Below, one piece after another: positions 7,631-15,323 of a stretch of DNA of 50,904 nt. Source of the stretch: a bacterium BMS3Bbin03 (GTDB taxonomy: Bacteria > Zhuqueibacterota > JdFR-76 > BMS3Abin05). The stretch spans positions 1 to 50,904 of the forward strand of contig BDTM01000141.1 of NCBI GenBank assembly GCA_002898015.1, given 5' to 3'. The position numbers and the translations under genes are program-made. The notes under the pieces were generated by a model. It saw nothing but the letters and a program-made list of their open reading frames with translations. It searched no databases and was not told the DNA's origin. Position 1 is the first letter of the stretch, and each line of letters starts with the position of its first letter.

Positions 7631-8152
7631 ATGAAAGGCACCATTGTAAATTGTTTGAAAGAATTGATGAAAAACAAATATGGAAAAGAAAAATGGGAGC
7701 AGTCCCTTGAAGATGCGGGAATAAAAGGGGATACTGTTTTTCTGGCCTCTTCGGATGTCCCGGATTCAGCGGTGATGAAGGTGGTTCAGGCCGCCTGCAA
7801 AAATCTGAATTTATCGGTATCTCAATTGGGCGACGCATTTGGTGATTATTGGGTCAATGTGTATTCCCAGAAAATGTACAGGCATTACTATTTGAAACAT
7901 AAAACAGCAAAAGATTTTTTAATGGATATGGATAATGTTCATAAAATAATGACAAAATCGATGAAAAACGCTCAGCCGCCGAGATTTACGTATGAATGGA
8001 AAAATGACGGAACCCTCATCATGCACTATAATTCGCGGCGCAGCCTGGTTGATTTTCTCGCCGGATTGGCCAAAGGCGTGGGAAAATATTACCATGAAAA
8101 TTTAAAAGTCGTGAAGTTAGGAAGTGCCCGCATTCAAGTCACTTTTCCATAA
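7631..8152 (+). CDS. H-NOX (haem NO/oxygen binding) domain protein
   Basis: Stand-alone H-NOX sensors bind haem and respond to NO or oxygen, passing the signal to a partner kinase, cyclase or chemoreceptor. The 173-residue protein matches the domain over its full length: start MKGTIVNCLKELM, the proximal haem ligand candidate His104 in DMDNVHKIM, and the propionate-binding YxSxR motif as Tyr133, Ser135, Arg137 in HYNSRR. The ending VKLGSARIQVTFP is typical. The ATG at 7631 has GGAG 9 bases upstream; earlier in-frame codons overlap the two-CW gene in another frame. No partner domain is fused. The kinases further downstream are possible partners, but nothing here proves it. Confidence 0.93.
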   Translation: MKGTIVNCLKELMKNKYGKEKWEQSLEDAGIKGDTVFLASSDVPDSAVMKVVQAACKNLNLSVSQLGDAFGDYWVNVYSQKMYRHYYLKHKTAKDFLMDMDNVHKIMTKSMKNAQPPRFTYEWKNDGTLIMHYNSRRSLVDFLAGLAKGVGKYYHENLKVVKLGSARIQVTFP

Positions 8153-8160
8153 CCCAATGC

Positions 8161-8175
8161 CGGAACGGCTTTCCG
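8161..8175 (+). other. Short hairpin after the H-NOX gene
   Basis: CGGAA and TTCCG flank a 5-base loop, 9 bases after the H-NOX stop codon. There is no T-run, so it is at most a weak or Rho-aided terminator or an mRNA 3'-end stabiliser. Confidence 0.35.
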
Positions 8176-8207
8176 TCACAAACAAGGTTCAACGCCCGCA
8201 AAGTTCC

Positions 8208-8259
8208 ACCAGGGGGAAATCCATACCCATTACTCGGTAATAAATTCCCCCCTGATGGT
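8208..8259 (+). other. Long compound inverted repeat in the H-NOX/fliM gap
   Basis: CAGGGGGAA (8210-8218) pairs with TTCCCCCCTG (8245-8254) with one bulged base, flanked by ACCA/TGGT. Inside sits a second perfect hairpin ATTAC-TCG-GTAAT (8229-8241). The gap 8153-8411 (259 bases) otherwise holds only the short hairpin at 8161 and the promoter candidate at 8347. No T-run follows, so this is not a typical intrinsic terminator; a protein-binding site or structured RNA is possible. Confidence 0.5.
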
Positions 8260-8346
8260 AAAATAAACGCTCTCCCAAAATCATCCAAAACCAGAGATGC
8301 CTTAATAATCAATAAGATAAGTCATTTAATTGAAGCCCCGTTTTTT

Positions 8347-8361
8347 TGGTACAATATTTGT
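8347..8361 (+). promoter_or_regulatory. Candidate sigma-54 promoter before fliM
   Basis: TGGTAC-N5-TTGT resembles the sigma-54 consensus TGGCAC-N5-TTGC with the exact spacing, but the -12 dinucleotide is GT instead of GC. It would start transcription near 8373, about 40 bases before fliM, similar to the layout of the perfect site before flgF. The substituted -12 base makes this tentative. Confidence 0.4.
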
Positions 8362-8411
8362 GAAAATCAATAAAGAAATATTAACCCTACTAAAATAACG
8401 AGGGACGAACA

Positions 8412-9377
8412 ATGCCGCAAGTACTGTCTCAAAAAGAAATTGATTCAATTCTTCATTCAATCCCGATTGAAAAGAAAATTACCGGTTCCCCGGAAATGAT
8501 GACCGGTTTTTCTATTAAGCCCTACAATTTTAAAAATCCGGATCAATTATCCAAAAGCGCCCGAAGGATGCTGGAGCGGATTCATTTCACCTTCGCAAAA
8601 TATCTGGGATATTTTCTAAATGACCAACTGCGGATGAATGTGCAGGTCAATTATATTTCGAACGCGCACATGTCCGATACGGAATACATTGAATCTCTGC
8701 CCAATCCAAGCTGCCTGTACACGTTTCAGGTCAAAAGTTATGAACGGAATATCCTTTTCGAAATCCAGCCCCAATTGGTCTACTTTTTGGTCGACCGGGT
8801 CCTGGGCGGGCCGGGAAAATTTATTGAAATAAACCGGGAGTTAACCGCCATTGAACAGCGCCTTATGGAACGGCTGCTGAATAAACTGATTATTCAATTC
8901 AATTCCGCCTGGTCCATTGTCAAAGATCTGTCTATCGAAGTGGGCAGTTATTACAGCAATCCCAATTTTGTGCAGTTGGCAGAGTCCGGAGAATCGGTTG
9001 TATCTATTTCTCTCGAGGTGAATTATGCAGAAAATGTAAATCTATTTAATATTGCGTATCCGTACTATATGATCAATCAGCTTCTTGAGCGGGTGGAAAA
9101 TGATCAGGTTGAAGTGGAACATGTCAGCTCGGTGATAGACCGGCGTCTCATCGGGAAAAATATTGAAAAGACGTTTATACCCGTGGCCATAAATCTGGGC
9201 GGTACCACTTTGTCTTTTCAGGAATTAATGAATCTTCGCGAAGGAGATGTGTTATTCCTCGATAAAAAGAGATCGGATCTTCTGGCGCTTTACGTGGGCA
9301 AAATCCCCAAATTTTTGGGTAAAGCCGGCATCATGAAAAAACGGCTGGCATTTAAAGTTTTAAAATCAATACAGTGA
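8412..9377 (+). CDS. fliM: FliM, flagellar motor switch protein
   Basis: FliM is the middle C-ring protein that binds phospho-CheY and sets rotation direction. The 321-residue protein begins with the CheY-binding helix LSQKEIDSILHSI (residues 5-17). The CheC-like middle domain includes IHFTFAKYLGYFL and the LGGPGKFIEINRELTAIEQ segment, with GGPG in place of the usual GGxG loop. The C-terminal SpoA domain (about 245-318) has PVAINLGGTTLSFQELMNL and GDVLFLDK. The intact N-terminal helix suggests the motor responds to chemotaxis signals, although no che genes lie in the window. fliN follows after 12 bases. Confidence 0.97.
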   Translation: MPQVLSQKEIDSILHSIPIEKKITGSPEMMTGFSIKPYNFKNPDQLSKSARRMLERIHFTFAKYLGYFLNDQLRMNVQVNYISNAHMSDTEYIESLPNPSCLYTFQVKSYERNILFEIQPQLVYFLVDRVLGGPGKFIEINRELTAIEQRLMERLLNKLIIQFNSAWSIVKDLSIEVGSYYSNPNFVQLAESGESVVSISLEVNYAENVNLFNIAYPYYMINQLLERVENDQVEVEHVSSVIDRRLIGKNIEKTFIPVAINLGGTTLSFQELMNLREGDVLFLDKKRSDLLALYVGKIPKFLGKAGIMKKRLAFKVLKSIQ

Positions 9378-9389
9378 ACGGAGAAAAAT

Positions 9390-9839
9390 ATGGCTGAAGC
9401 AATTGGAAAAGCGAATGAGGAAACCGTTGAACAAGAGACCGCACAACAACAAAATGCCGGAAGCGGCGAGCAGACAGTCGAAGATTCTACAATGGTGTTG
9501 AATGATGAAGAGGAAGCGCTTTCGACGGAATCTTCCGCCTTTCAGAATATGGACGAAGAAGAGGTTTCGGAAAACAATTTAAATTCCCTGGAACTTCTCT
9601 TCGATCTTGAACTGCCTGTGTCGGTTGAATTGGCAAAGAAGAATGTGCGCATCAGTGATATTTTACAATTGGGGGAAGGTTCCATTCTGGAGTTTGATAA
9701 AATGGCCGGAGAACCGGTTGATCTTCTGGTCAACGACATAAAGATTGCGGAAGGCGAGGTCGTCGTTATCGACGACCGGTTTGGTATCCGGGTGAGCAAT
9801 CTTTTGGATCCATCCAAACGTCTAAAAGGATTGAAATAA
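9390..9839 (+). CDS. fliN: FliN, flagellar motor switch protein
   Basis: FliN forms the base of the C-ring and docks the export ATPase complex through FliH. The 149-residue protein has an acidic, Gln/Glu-rich N-terminal half (about 1-68) that varies in the family. The conserved C-terminal SpoA domain contains LFDLELPVSVELAKKNVRIS, LGEGSILEFDK, GEPVDLLVNDIKIAEGEVVV and FGIRVSNL. Length and order (fliM-fliN-fliO) are typical. It begins 12 bases after fliM. Confidence 0.97.
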   Translation: MAEAIGKANEETVEQETAQQQNAGSGEQTVEDSTMVLNDEEEALSTESSAFQNMDEEEVSENNLNSLELLFDLELPVSVELAKKNVRISDILQLGEGSILEFDKMAGEPVDLLVNDIKIAEGEVVVIDDRFGIRVSNLLDPSKRLKGLK

Positions 9840-9842
9840 TTC

Positions 9843-10328
9843 ATGAAAACAAAATTCACCCATAAAAAGAAAATTATTATTACGGCGAGCCTCACCGCAT
9901 TTTTCATGATGCTTTTTTTCCTGAATCTCTTATTGGGTAAAAGCCTGCAGCCGGAATCGGCCGAAGGCGGGATTTCCTTAACCGGCCAGTTTCTGAAACT
10001 TTTCTTTATGTTCGGGCTGGTTGTGATGCTTATTTACGGCACAATCTGGTTTCTGAACAAGTTTATCTACCGGCGCGGGGGGAATTCTTCTCAATCTTAT
10101 GTTGAAGTCATCGGAACCACACTGCTGTCTCCGAAAAAGTTTATTTATATCGTCAAGGTTCTCGATCGTGTTCTGGTGTTAGGGGTGACGGACAGCCAGA
10201 TTTCAAATTTAACGGAATTTACAGATCCGTCGATCGCAGAAACTTTGAAAAAATCAGTACCGCAAAATCAGAAAACTTCATCCAATCTTTTCCGAACACA
10301 ATTTGAAGGGTTATTAAAGAAAAAATGA
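9843..10328 (+). CDS. fliO: FliO, flagellar export apparatus assembly protein
   Basis: FliO is a membrane protein that helps assemble the FliP ring of the export gate and then leaves. The 161-residue protein has an N-terminal hydrophobic segment at about 10-31 and a second, stronger membrane helix at about 51-72 (FFMFGLVVMLIYGTIWFL). The cytoplasmic domain follows, with SYVEVIGTTLLSPKKFIYIV and VLDRVLVLGVTDSQISNL, the FliO pattern of positive patch then LG-V-threonine. It overlaps fliP by 4 bases (ATGA), indicating coupled translation. Confidence 0.92.
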   Translation: MKTKFTHKKKIIITASLTAFFMMLFFLNLLLGKSLQPESAEGGISLTGQFLKLFFMFGLVVMLIYGTIWFLNKFIYRRGGNSSQSYVEVIGTTLLSPKKFIYIVKVLDRVLVLGVTDSQISNLTEFTDPSIAETLKKSVPQNQKTSSNLFRTQFEGLLKKK

Positions 10329-11092
10329 ACAGGCGCCGGAAGACATTCCTGGTACTGGCTGCGATTGTGCTTGTGGGAATCGCGGCCCTTTTGGTTCCGG
10401 CCGGCGCTTACGCGCAGACCTTTCCCAAACTGTCCTTGAGTGTGGGCAGCGGAAAAAATCCGGGCGATCTGTCCGTCACACTTGAAATTTTATTGCTGCT
10501 GACGATTCTTTCTCTGGCACCGGCTTTTTTGATTTTAACCACATCCTTTACCCGGATTATTGTCATTCTGCATTTTTTGCGGCAGGCTTTGGGGCTTCAA
10601 CAAATGCCGCCCAATCAATTGCTCATCGGATTAGCCCTTTTCCTGACCTATTTCATCATGCAGCCGGTTTTTTCGGATGTCAATCAGAATGCGCTTCAGC
10701 CGTATCTCAAAAAACAAATTTCCTATCAGGAGGCTTTGAAACGGGGCCAGAAACCTCTGCGGAAATTTATGCTTCGGCAGACGCGTAAAAAAGATCTGGC
10801 GCTCTTTATGAGTTTAGATAACAGTCCGAAACCCAAAACCCAATTGGATGTGCCGACTTACAAAATTATTCCGGCCTTCGTCATCAGCGAATTACGCCTG
10901 GCCTTTCAAATCGGTTTTTTGTTGTATATTCCGTTTTTAGTAATCGACCTGGTCGTCGCAAGCGTGCTCATGAGCATGGGGATGCTCATGCTTCCGCCCG
11001 TTATGATTTCTCTGCCGTTTAAAATATTGCTTTTTGTGATGGTGGACGGCTGGTATCTCATCATCGGCTCGGTTGTCAAAAGTTTTATGTAG
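10325..11092 (+). CDS. fliP: FliP, flagellar export gate protein
   Basis: FliP makes the core pentamer of the type III export gate at the centre of the basal body. The 255-residue protein starts with a cleavable signal peptide (about 1-30, ending AYAQ). The conserved sections SLAPAFLILTTSFTRIIVIL (about 63-82), FLRQALGLQQMPPNQLLIGL and the C-terminal VIDLVVASVLMSMGMLMLPP with SLPFKILLFVMVDGW are strongly diagnostic. Its start overlaps the end of fliO. fliQ and fliR follow, as in nearly all flagellar clusters. Confidence 0.97.
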   Translation: MNRRRKTFLVLAAIVLVGIAALLVPAGAYAQTFPKLSLSVGSGKNPGDLSVTLEILLLLTILSLAPAFLILTTSFTRIIVILHFLRQALGLQQMPPNQLLIGLALFLTYFIMQPVFSDVNQNALQPYLKKQISYQEALKRGQKPLRKFMLRQTRKKDLALFMSLDNSPKPKTQLDVPTYKIIPAFVISELRLAFQIGFLLYIPFLVIDLVVASVLMSMGMLMLPPVMISLPFKILLFVMVDGWYLIIGSVVKSFM

Positions 11093-11105
11093 CGGGAGAA
11101 AAAAA

Positions 11106-11375
11106 ATGACAGAACAATTTGTTTTACATCTCGGAAAACAGGCTTTGGTCACCACGCTGCTGTTGTCGGCACCCATGCTGGTGACGGGGCTGATTGTGGG
11201 GCTTGCCGTCGGAATTTTTCAGGCCGTGACACAAATCAACGAAATAACGCTGACGTTTGTCCCGAAAATTCTGGTGGTGATGGTGTCTTTTTTGATTTTT
11301 ATGTCGTGGATGATGCATATCCTGTTAAGATTTACGACGAGCATCTTCAACAGCATTTCGGTCATCACGCATTGA
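11106..11375 (+). CDS. fliQ: FliQ, flagellar export gate protein
   Basis: FliQ packs four copies around the FliP-FliR core of the export gate. The 89-residue protein has two membrane helices (about 15-40 and 50-75) joined by the conserved segment VGIFQAVTQINEITLTFVPK. The ATG at 11106 is chosen because GGGAG lies about 9 bases upstream and the N-terminus then matches the family; the frame stays open to 11073 but that extension overlaps the end of fliP. Confidence 0.96.
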   Translation: MTEQFVLHLGKQALVTTLLLSAPMLVTGLIVGLAVGIFQAVTQINEITLTFVPKILVVMVSFLIFMSWMMHILLRFTTSIFNSISVITH

Positions 11376-11385
11376 GGACGTTAAA

Positions 11386-12159
11386 ATGAGCCGCTTTGGT
11401 TTTTCAGTGACTGAGATTCAAATCTTCCTGCTCGTCTTTATCCGAATAGCGGCGATGATGGCGGTGCTGCCCATTTTTGGGGACAAGTCCGTGCCTTCTC
11501 TTCTGCGTCTGGGGTTGTCCTTTTTTTTAGCGGTGATCATTTATCCGGTGGTCCCCAAAGCGATTCCGGTGCCGCAGGGATTACCTGAATTTGTCTTTCA
11601 ACTGGCACAAACGCTGTTTGTGGGATTTTTTATCGGTTTTTTCGGAATCATATTTTTTGGAGCGATTCAACTCGCCGGAGAGATTGCTGGATTCCAGATG
11701 GGATTTGCCATCGTAAGTGTTCTGGACCCGATGTCCCAGGTCCAGATGTCCATTATCGCTCAGTTTCAGAGCTATCTGGCTATTTTGCTCTTTTTGCTGT
11801 TAAACGGACATCTGATGCTTATTCAGGGCATTGCGGAGAGTTTCCGGTATATTCCGCTGCTGGGGGCAGGGTGGAACGGGCACATGGCGCAGATTCTGAT
11901 TCAGATGACGGGGCAGATGTTTGTGGTCGCCGTGAAAATCAGCGCTCCGATTTTTGTGACACTGCTTTTGACCAATGTCGGATTGGGCATCATGGCCAGG
12001 ACCTTGCAGCAAATGAATGTCTTCATCGTTGGGTTTCCGCTGCAGATCGGGCTTGGATTAGCCACTATGGCCATTTCAATCCCCCTGTTTTTTTATGTAT
12101 TTGAAAAATACTACAACCAGTTCAGCATCGATTGGTTTCGAATGATTCGATTATTTTAG
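11386..12159 (+). CDS. fliR: FliR, flagellar export gate protein
   Basis: FliR is the single-copy subunit completing the FliP5-FliQ4-FliR1 export channel. The 257-residue, strongly hydrophobic protein has six or so membrane segments. It shows family motifs IRIAAMMAVLPIFGDKSVPS near the N-terminus, the central ELAGFQMGFAIVSVLDP-like stretch (here EIAGFQMGFAIVSVLDP), and FIVGFPLQIGLGL near residue 210. It lies 10 bases after fliQ and 21 before flhB. Confidence 0.96.
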   Translation: MSRFGFSVTEIQIFLLVFIRIAAMMAVLPIFGDKSVPSLLRLGLSFFLAVIIYPVVPKAIPVPQGLPEFVFQLAQTLFVGFFIGFFGIIFFGAIQLAGEIAGFQMGFAIVSVLDPMSQVQMSIIAQFQSYLAILLFLLLNGHLMLIQGIAESFRYIPLLGAGWNGHMAQILIQMTGQMFVVAVKISAPIFVTLLLTNVGLGIMARTLQQMNVFIVGFPLQIGLGLATMAISIPLFFYVFEKYYNQFSIDWFRMIRLF

Positions 12160-12180
12160 GATTTAGAAAAGAGAAAATGA

Positions 12181-13248
12181 ATGGCTGATCAAGGCGCCGA
12201 AAAAACCGAACAACCCACCCCCAAGCGTCTGGAGGACGCACGCAAAAAGGGAAATGTGTCCCGAAGCATGGAGGTAAACTCGGCCTTTATTTTGCTGACC
12301 GGTACACTCACTCTTTTTTTTGTTTCGGGTTACATGTTTCAGCAACTGTCGTTTTTGATGCGGCATGTTTTTGGCGGGTTGATGACTTATGAAATCAGCC
12401 AATCCGCCATCCGGCCGTATGCGTTTTCACTGATGATGACCTTTGTAAAACTGATTGCGCCGATTTTGCTGGCTATTTTAGTCGTGGGTCTGCTGGTCAA
12501 TATAGGGCAGGTCGGATTTCTGTTTACACTTGAACCCATAACGCCCAAGCCGGAGAAGCTCGATCCGCTTAAGGGAATTCAAAAGGTGATTTCCATACGC
12601 TCCGTTGTGGAGTTGATCAAGGGGATTTTGAAAATTTTTATCATCGGTTATGTGATTTACCTGGTGATTAAGGGGCACTATGAAGATTATTTTTTACTGA
12701 TGGATCAGAGTACCGGACAGATATTTTCATTTATGATGAAAACCATTTTTCAGGTTTCCATCTGGGCCACGCTTATTTTGATCGTTCTGGCTGCCGCTGA
12801 TTTTGCCTATCAGAGATGGAATTATCTGAAAGATTTGCGGATGACGAAAGATGAAGTGAAGCAGGAGTTGAAAGAATACGAAGGGGATCCACAGGTCAAA
12901 GGCCGCATTCGCAACATCCAGCGGGAAATGGCACGCAAGCGGATGATAGCCGACATACCCAAAGCCGACGTCGTCATTACAAACCCGATTCATTACGCTG
13001 TCGCCTTGAAATATGATTCTGAAAAAATGGAGGCGCCGCGTGTGCTGGCGAAAGGGTCTCGAAAGCTGGCGCTGAAAATTAAAGAAATCGCCCGTGAAAG
13101 GGGAATCCCTGTTGTGGAAAATCCGCCCCTGGCGCGCGCCCTGTACAAATCCACTCAGATCGGAATGGAAATTCCGGTGGATCTGTTCCAGAGTGTGGCG
13201 GAAGTGCTGGCGTACATTTATCGACTTAACGGGAGACAAAGCGCATGA
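12181..13248 (+). CDS. flhB: FlhB, export gate and substrate-specificity switch
   Basis: FlhB sits on the export gate and changes substrate class after self-cleavage. The 355-residue protein starts KTEQPTPKRLEDARKKGNV, the family hallmark. Four membrane segments follow (about 32-55, 88-110, 140-165, 185-210), then a linker and the cytoplasmic domain. The autocleavage motif is N268-P269-I270-H271, where most FlhB proteins have NPTH; Asn, Pro and His, needed for cleavage, are kept. The tail VLAKGSRKLALKIKEIA and ENPPLARALYKS is typical. The stop overlaps flhA by 4 bases. A short paralogue of the C-terminal domain lies at 26733. Confidence 0.97.
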   Translation: MADQGAEKTEQPTPKRLEDARKKGNVSRSMEVNSAFILLTGTLTLFFVSGYMFQQLSFLMRHVFGGLMTYEISQSAIRPYAFSLMMTFVKLIAPILLAILVVGLLVNIGQVGFLFTLEPITPKPEKLDPLKGIQKVISIRSVVELIKGILKIFIIGYVIYLVIKGHYEDYFLLMDQSTGQIFSFMMKTIFQVSIWATLILIVLAAADFAYQRWNYLKDLRMTKDEVKQELKEYEGDPQVKGRIRNIQREMARKRMIADIPKADVVITNPIHYAVALKYDSEKMEAPRVLAKGSRKLALKIKEIARERGIPVVENPPLARALYKSTQIGMEIPVDLFQSVAEVLAYIYRLNGRQSA

Positions 13249-15323
13249 TGGCGGCCGAGTTAACTCACCCAAACCTGATACAGCGCATTTTCCGGCAGAG
13301 CGATATTGTGCTCTCTATCGGTGTGATCGGCATTTTGATCATCATGATTATGCCCCTTCCGACCGGACTGCTGGATTTGTTTTTGGTGATAAACATCACC
13401 ATTAGCCTGACCGTTCTGATGGTTTCGATGTATCTGAAAGAACCCGTGGAATTTTCTGTTTTTCCGGGATTGCTGTTGGTGATGACCCTTTACCGCCTGT
13501 CGCTGAATATTGCGTCAACACGCCTGATTTTGGGAGATGCCTACGCCGGGAAGGTCATTTCGGCGTTTGGAAATTTTGTGGTGAAAGGCAATTACATTGT
13601 CGGCTTTGTGATTTTTTTTATTTTAGTGGTCATTCAGTTCGTGGTGATTACAAAAGGCGCCGGACGAATTGCCGAAGTGGCGGCACGATTCACCCTGGAT
13701 GCCATGCCCGGGAAACAAATGGCCATCGACGCCGATCTGAATGCCGGACTCATCGATGATGCCGAAGCCAGGTCACGACGGCTGAAAATATCCCAGGAAG
13801 CCGATTTTTACGGTGCAATGGATGGGGCTTCAAAATTCGTTCGGGGAGATGCCATTGCCGGGTTAATTATCACTTCGATCAATATTTTCGGCGGATTCGT
13901 GATCGGTGTTCTCCAGAAGGGAATGTCCCTTGGAGGGGCGGTTCACACCTACACCCTTCTGACCGTAGGGGATGGTCTTGTCTCCCAAATTCCCGCGCTG
14001 ATTTTATCCGTCTCGGCGGGCATTGTCGTAACGCGTGCGGCTTCCGAGGAGAATTTAGGTCATGATATCAGCCGCCAGTTATTGGGAACGCCGCGGGGCC
14101 TGTACGTGATTTCGGGAGCACTGTTGCTTTTCGGCATTATGCCTGGAATGCCCATGATCCCGTTTTTCGCTTTGGCAGGAATCACGTTCGCTGTGGCCAG
14201 AGCAGCGAAAAGTCTCAAACAGCACGAGACGTTAGAAGAATCGATGGCCGAAGAGAAAGAGGTGGCGGACACCGGTGAGAATGTGGAGCAGTACCTGCAG
14301 GTCGATCCTCTGGAAATTGAAATTGGCTACGGCCTTATTCCGCTGGTCGATGAAGAGCAGGGGGGAGATCTTTTAAATCGGATTACCACCATTCGGAAGC
14401 AGTTGGCCATTGAATTGGGTGTGATTATCCCGCCCATCCGGATTCGCGATAATATCAAACTGAAGCCGGATGAATACATTGTCAAAATTCGCGGTGCCGA
14501 TGTGGCAAAAGGCGAAATTGTGACCAGCCGCCTGCTTGCGCTGGTGGCTGAGGAGAATCCGGCGAACTTGGATGGCATTCCGACGAAGGATCCTGCATTC
14601 GGCCTTCCCGCCTATTGGATTCCCAAGCAGCTTAAGGAAAAGGCAGAATCCACAGGCTTTACGGTCGTTGAGCCGGAAGCGGTTCTGGCCACGCACTTAA
14701 AGGAGATATTGAAAAGCAACGCCACTTTGATTCTCAGTCGGCAGGATGTTCATGAATTAATTGAAAATGTCAAAAAAGAATTTCCCACGGTGATTGAGGA
14801 ATTGATCCCCAACCTATTGAATATCGGTCAGATCCAAAAAGTGCTTCAGAATTTGCTTCGGGAACAGGTGCCGATTCGAGACATGGTGACCATTCTTGAA
14901 ACCTTGGCGGACTATGCCGGGGCGACAAAAGATCCGGATATTTTAACCGAATATGTGCGGAATGCCCTCTCAAAAACCATTTATAAAAATTATCTGGCAG
15001 AAGATGAACGCATGTACGGGATGATGCTGGACCCGCAATTGGAAAATACGCTGATTGAAAATCTCAGTCAAAATAAGGGCTCCGGTCTTAATTTGCCGCC
15101 GGATATGCTTAAGGCTCTTTTTCAACAGATTAAACAAGGCACTGAAAAATTGACTCAGGAGGGCTACACGCCGCTTGTCCTGGCCTCTCCAATCATTCGT
15201 TCCAGTTTTAAACGGCTCATTGAAGTGGCGTTTCCTCAGGTCGCCGTTTTGTCTTACAATGAAATCCCCGCAGATGTTGAAATTCAAACAACAGGAGTGA
15301 TCAGCTACCATTATGAAAATTAA
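13245..15323 (+). CDS. flhA: FlhA, flagellar export gate protein
   Basis: FlhA forms the nonameric ring of the export gate, conducts protons and docks chaperone-substrate complexes. The 692-residue protein has eight membrane segments in the N-terminal half. The FHIPEP-type signature is visible near GAGRIAEVAARFTLDAMPGK, followed by QMAIDADLNAGLID (residues ~135-170). The C-terminal cytoplasmic domain (about 350-690) carries DPLEIEIGYGLIPLVD and IRDNIKLKPDEYIVKI. It starts in a 4-base overlap with flhB and itself overlaps flhF by 11 bases, so the whole run is translationally coupled. Confidence 0.97.
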   Translation: MMAAELTHPNLIQRIFRQSDIVLSIGVIGILIIMIMPLPTGLLDLFLVINITISLTVLMVSMYLKEPVEFSVFPGLLLVMTLYRLSLNIASTRLILGDAYAGKVISAFGNFVVKGNYIVGFVIFFILVVIQFVVITKGAGRIAEVAARFTLDAMPGKQMAIDADLNAGLIDDAEARSRRLKISQEADFYGAMDGASKFVRGDAIAGLIITSINIFGGFVIGVLQKGMSLGGAVHTYTLLTVGDGLVSQIPALILSVSAGIVVTRAASEENLGHDISRQLLGTPRGLYVISGALLLFGIMPGMPMIPFFALAGITFAVARAAKSLKQHETLEESMAEEKEVADTGENVEQYLQVDPLEIEIGYGLIPLVDEEQGGDLLNRITTIRKQLAIELGVIIPPIRIRDNIKLKPDEYIVKIRGADVAKGEIVTSRLLALVAEENPANLDGIPTKDPAFGLPAYWIPKQLKEKAESTGFTVVEPEAVLATHLKEILKSNATLILSRQDVHELIENVKKEFPTVIEELIPNLLNIGQIQKVLQNLLREQVPIRDMVTILETLADYAGATKDPDILTEYVRNALSKTIYKNYLAEDERMYGMMLDPQLENTLIENLSQNKGSGLNLPPDMLKALFQQIKQGTEKLTQEGYTPLVLASPIIRSSFKRLIEVAFPQVAVLSYNEIPADVEIQTTGVISYHYEN

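Noticed and set aside
12727..13272. Open frame of 181 codons on the - strand inside flhB
   Set aside because: It is antisense to the conserved FlhB cytoplasmic domain and has the biased composition of a shadow frame.
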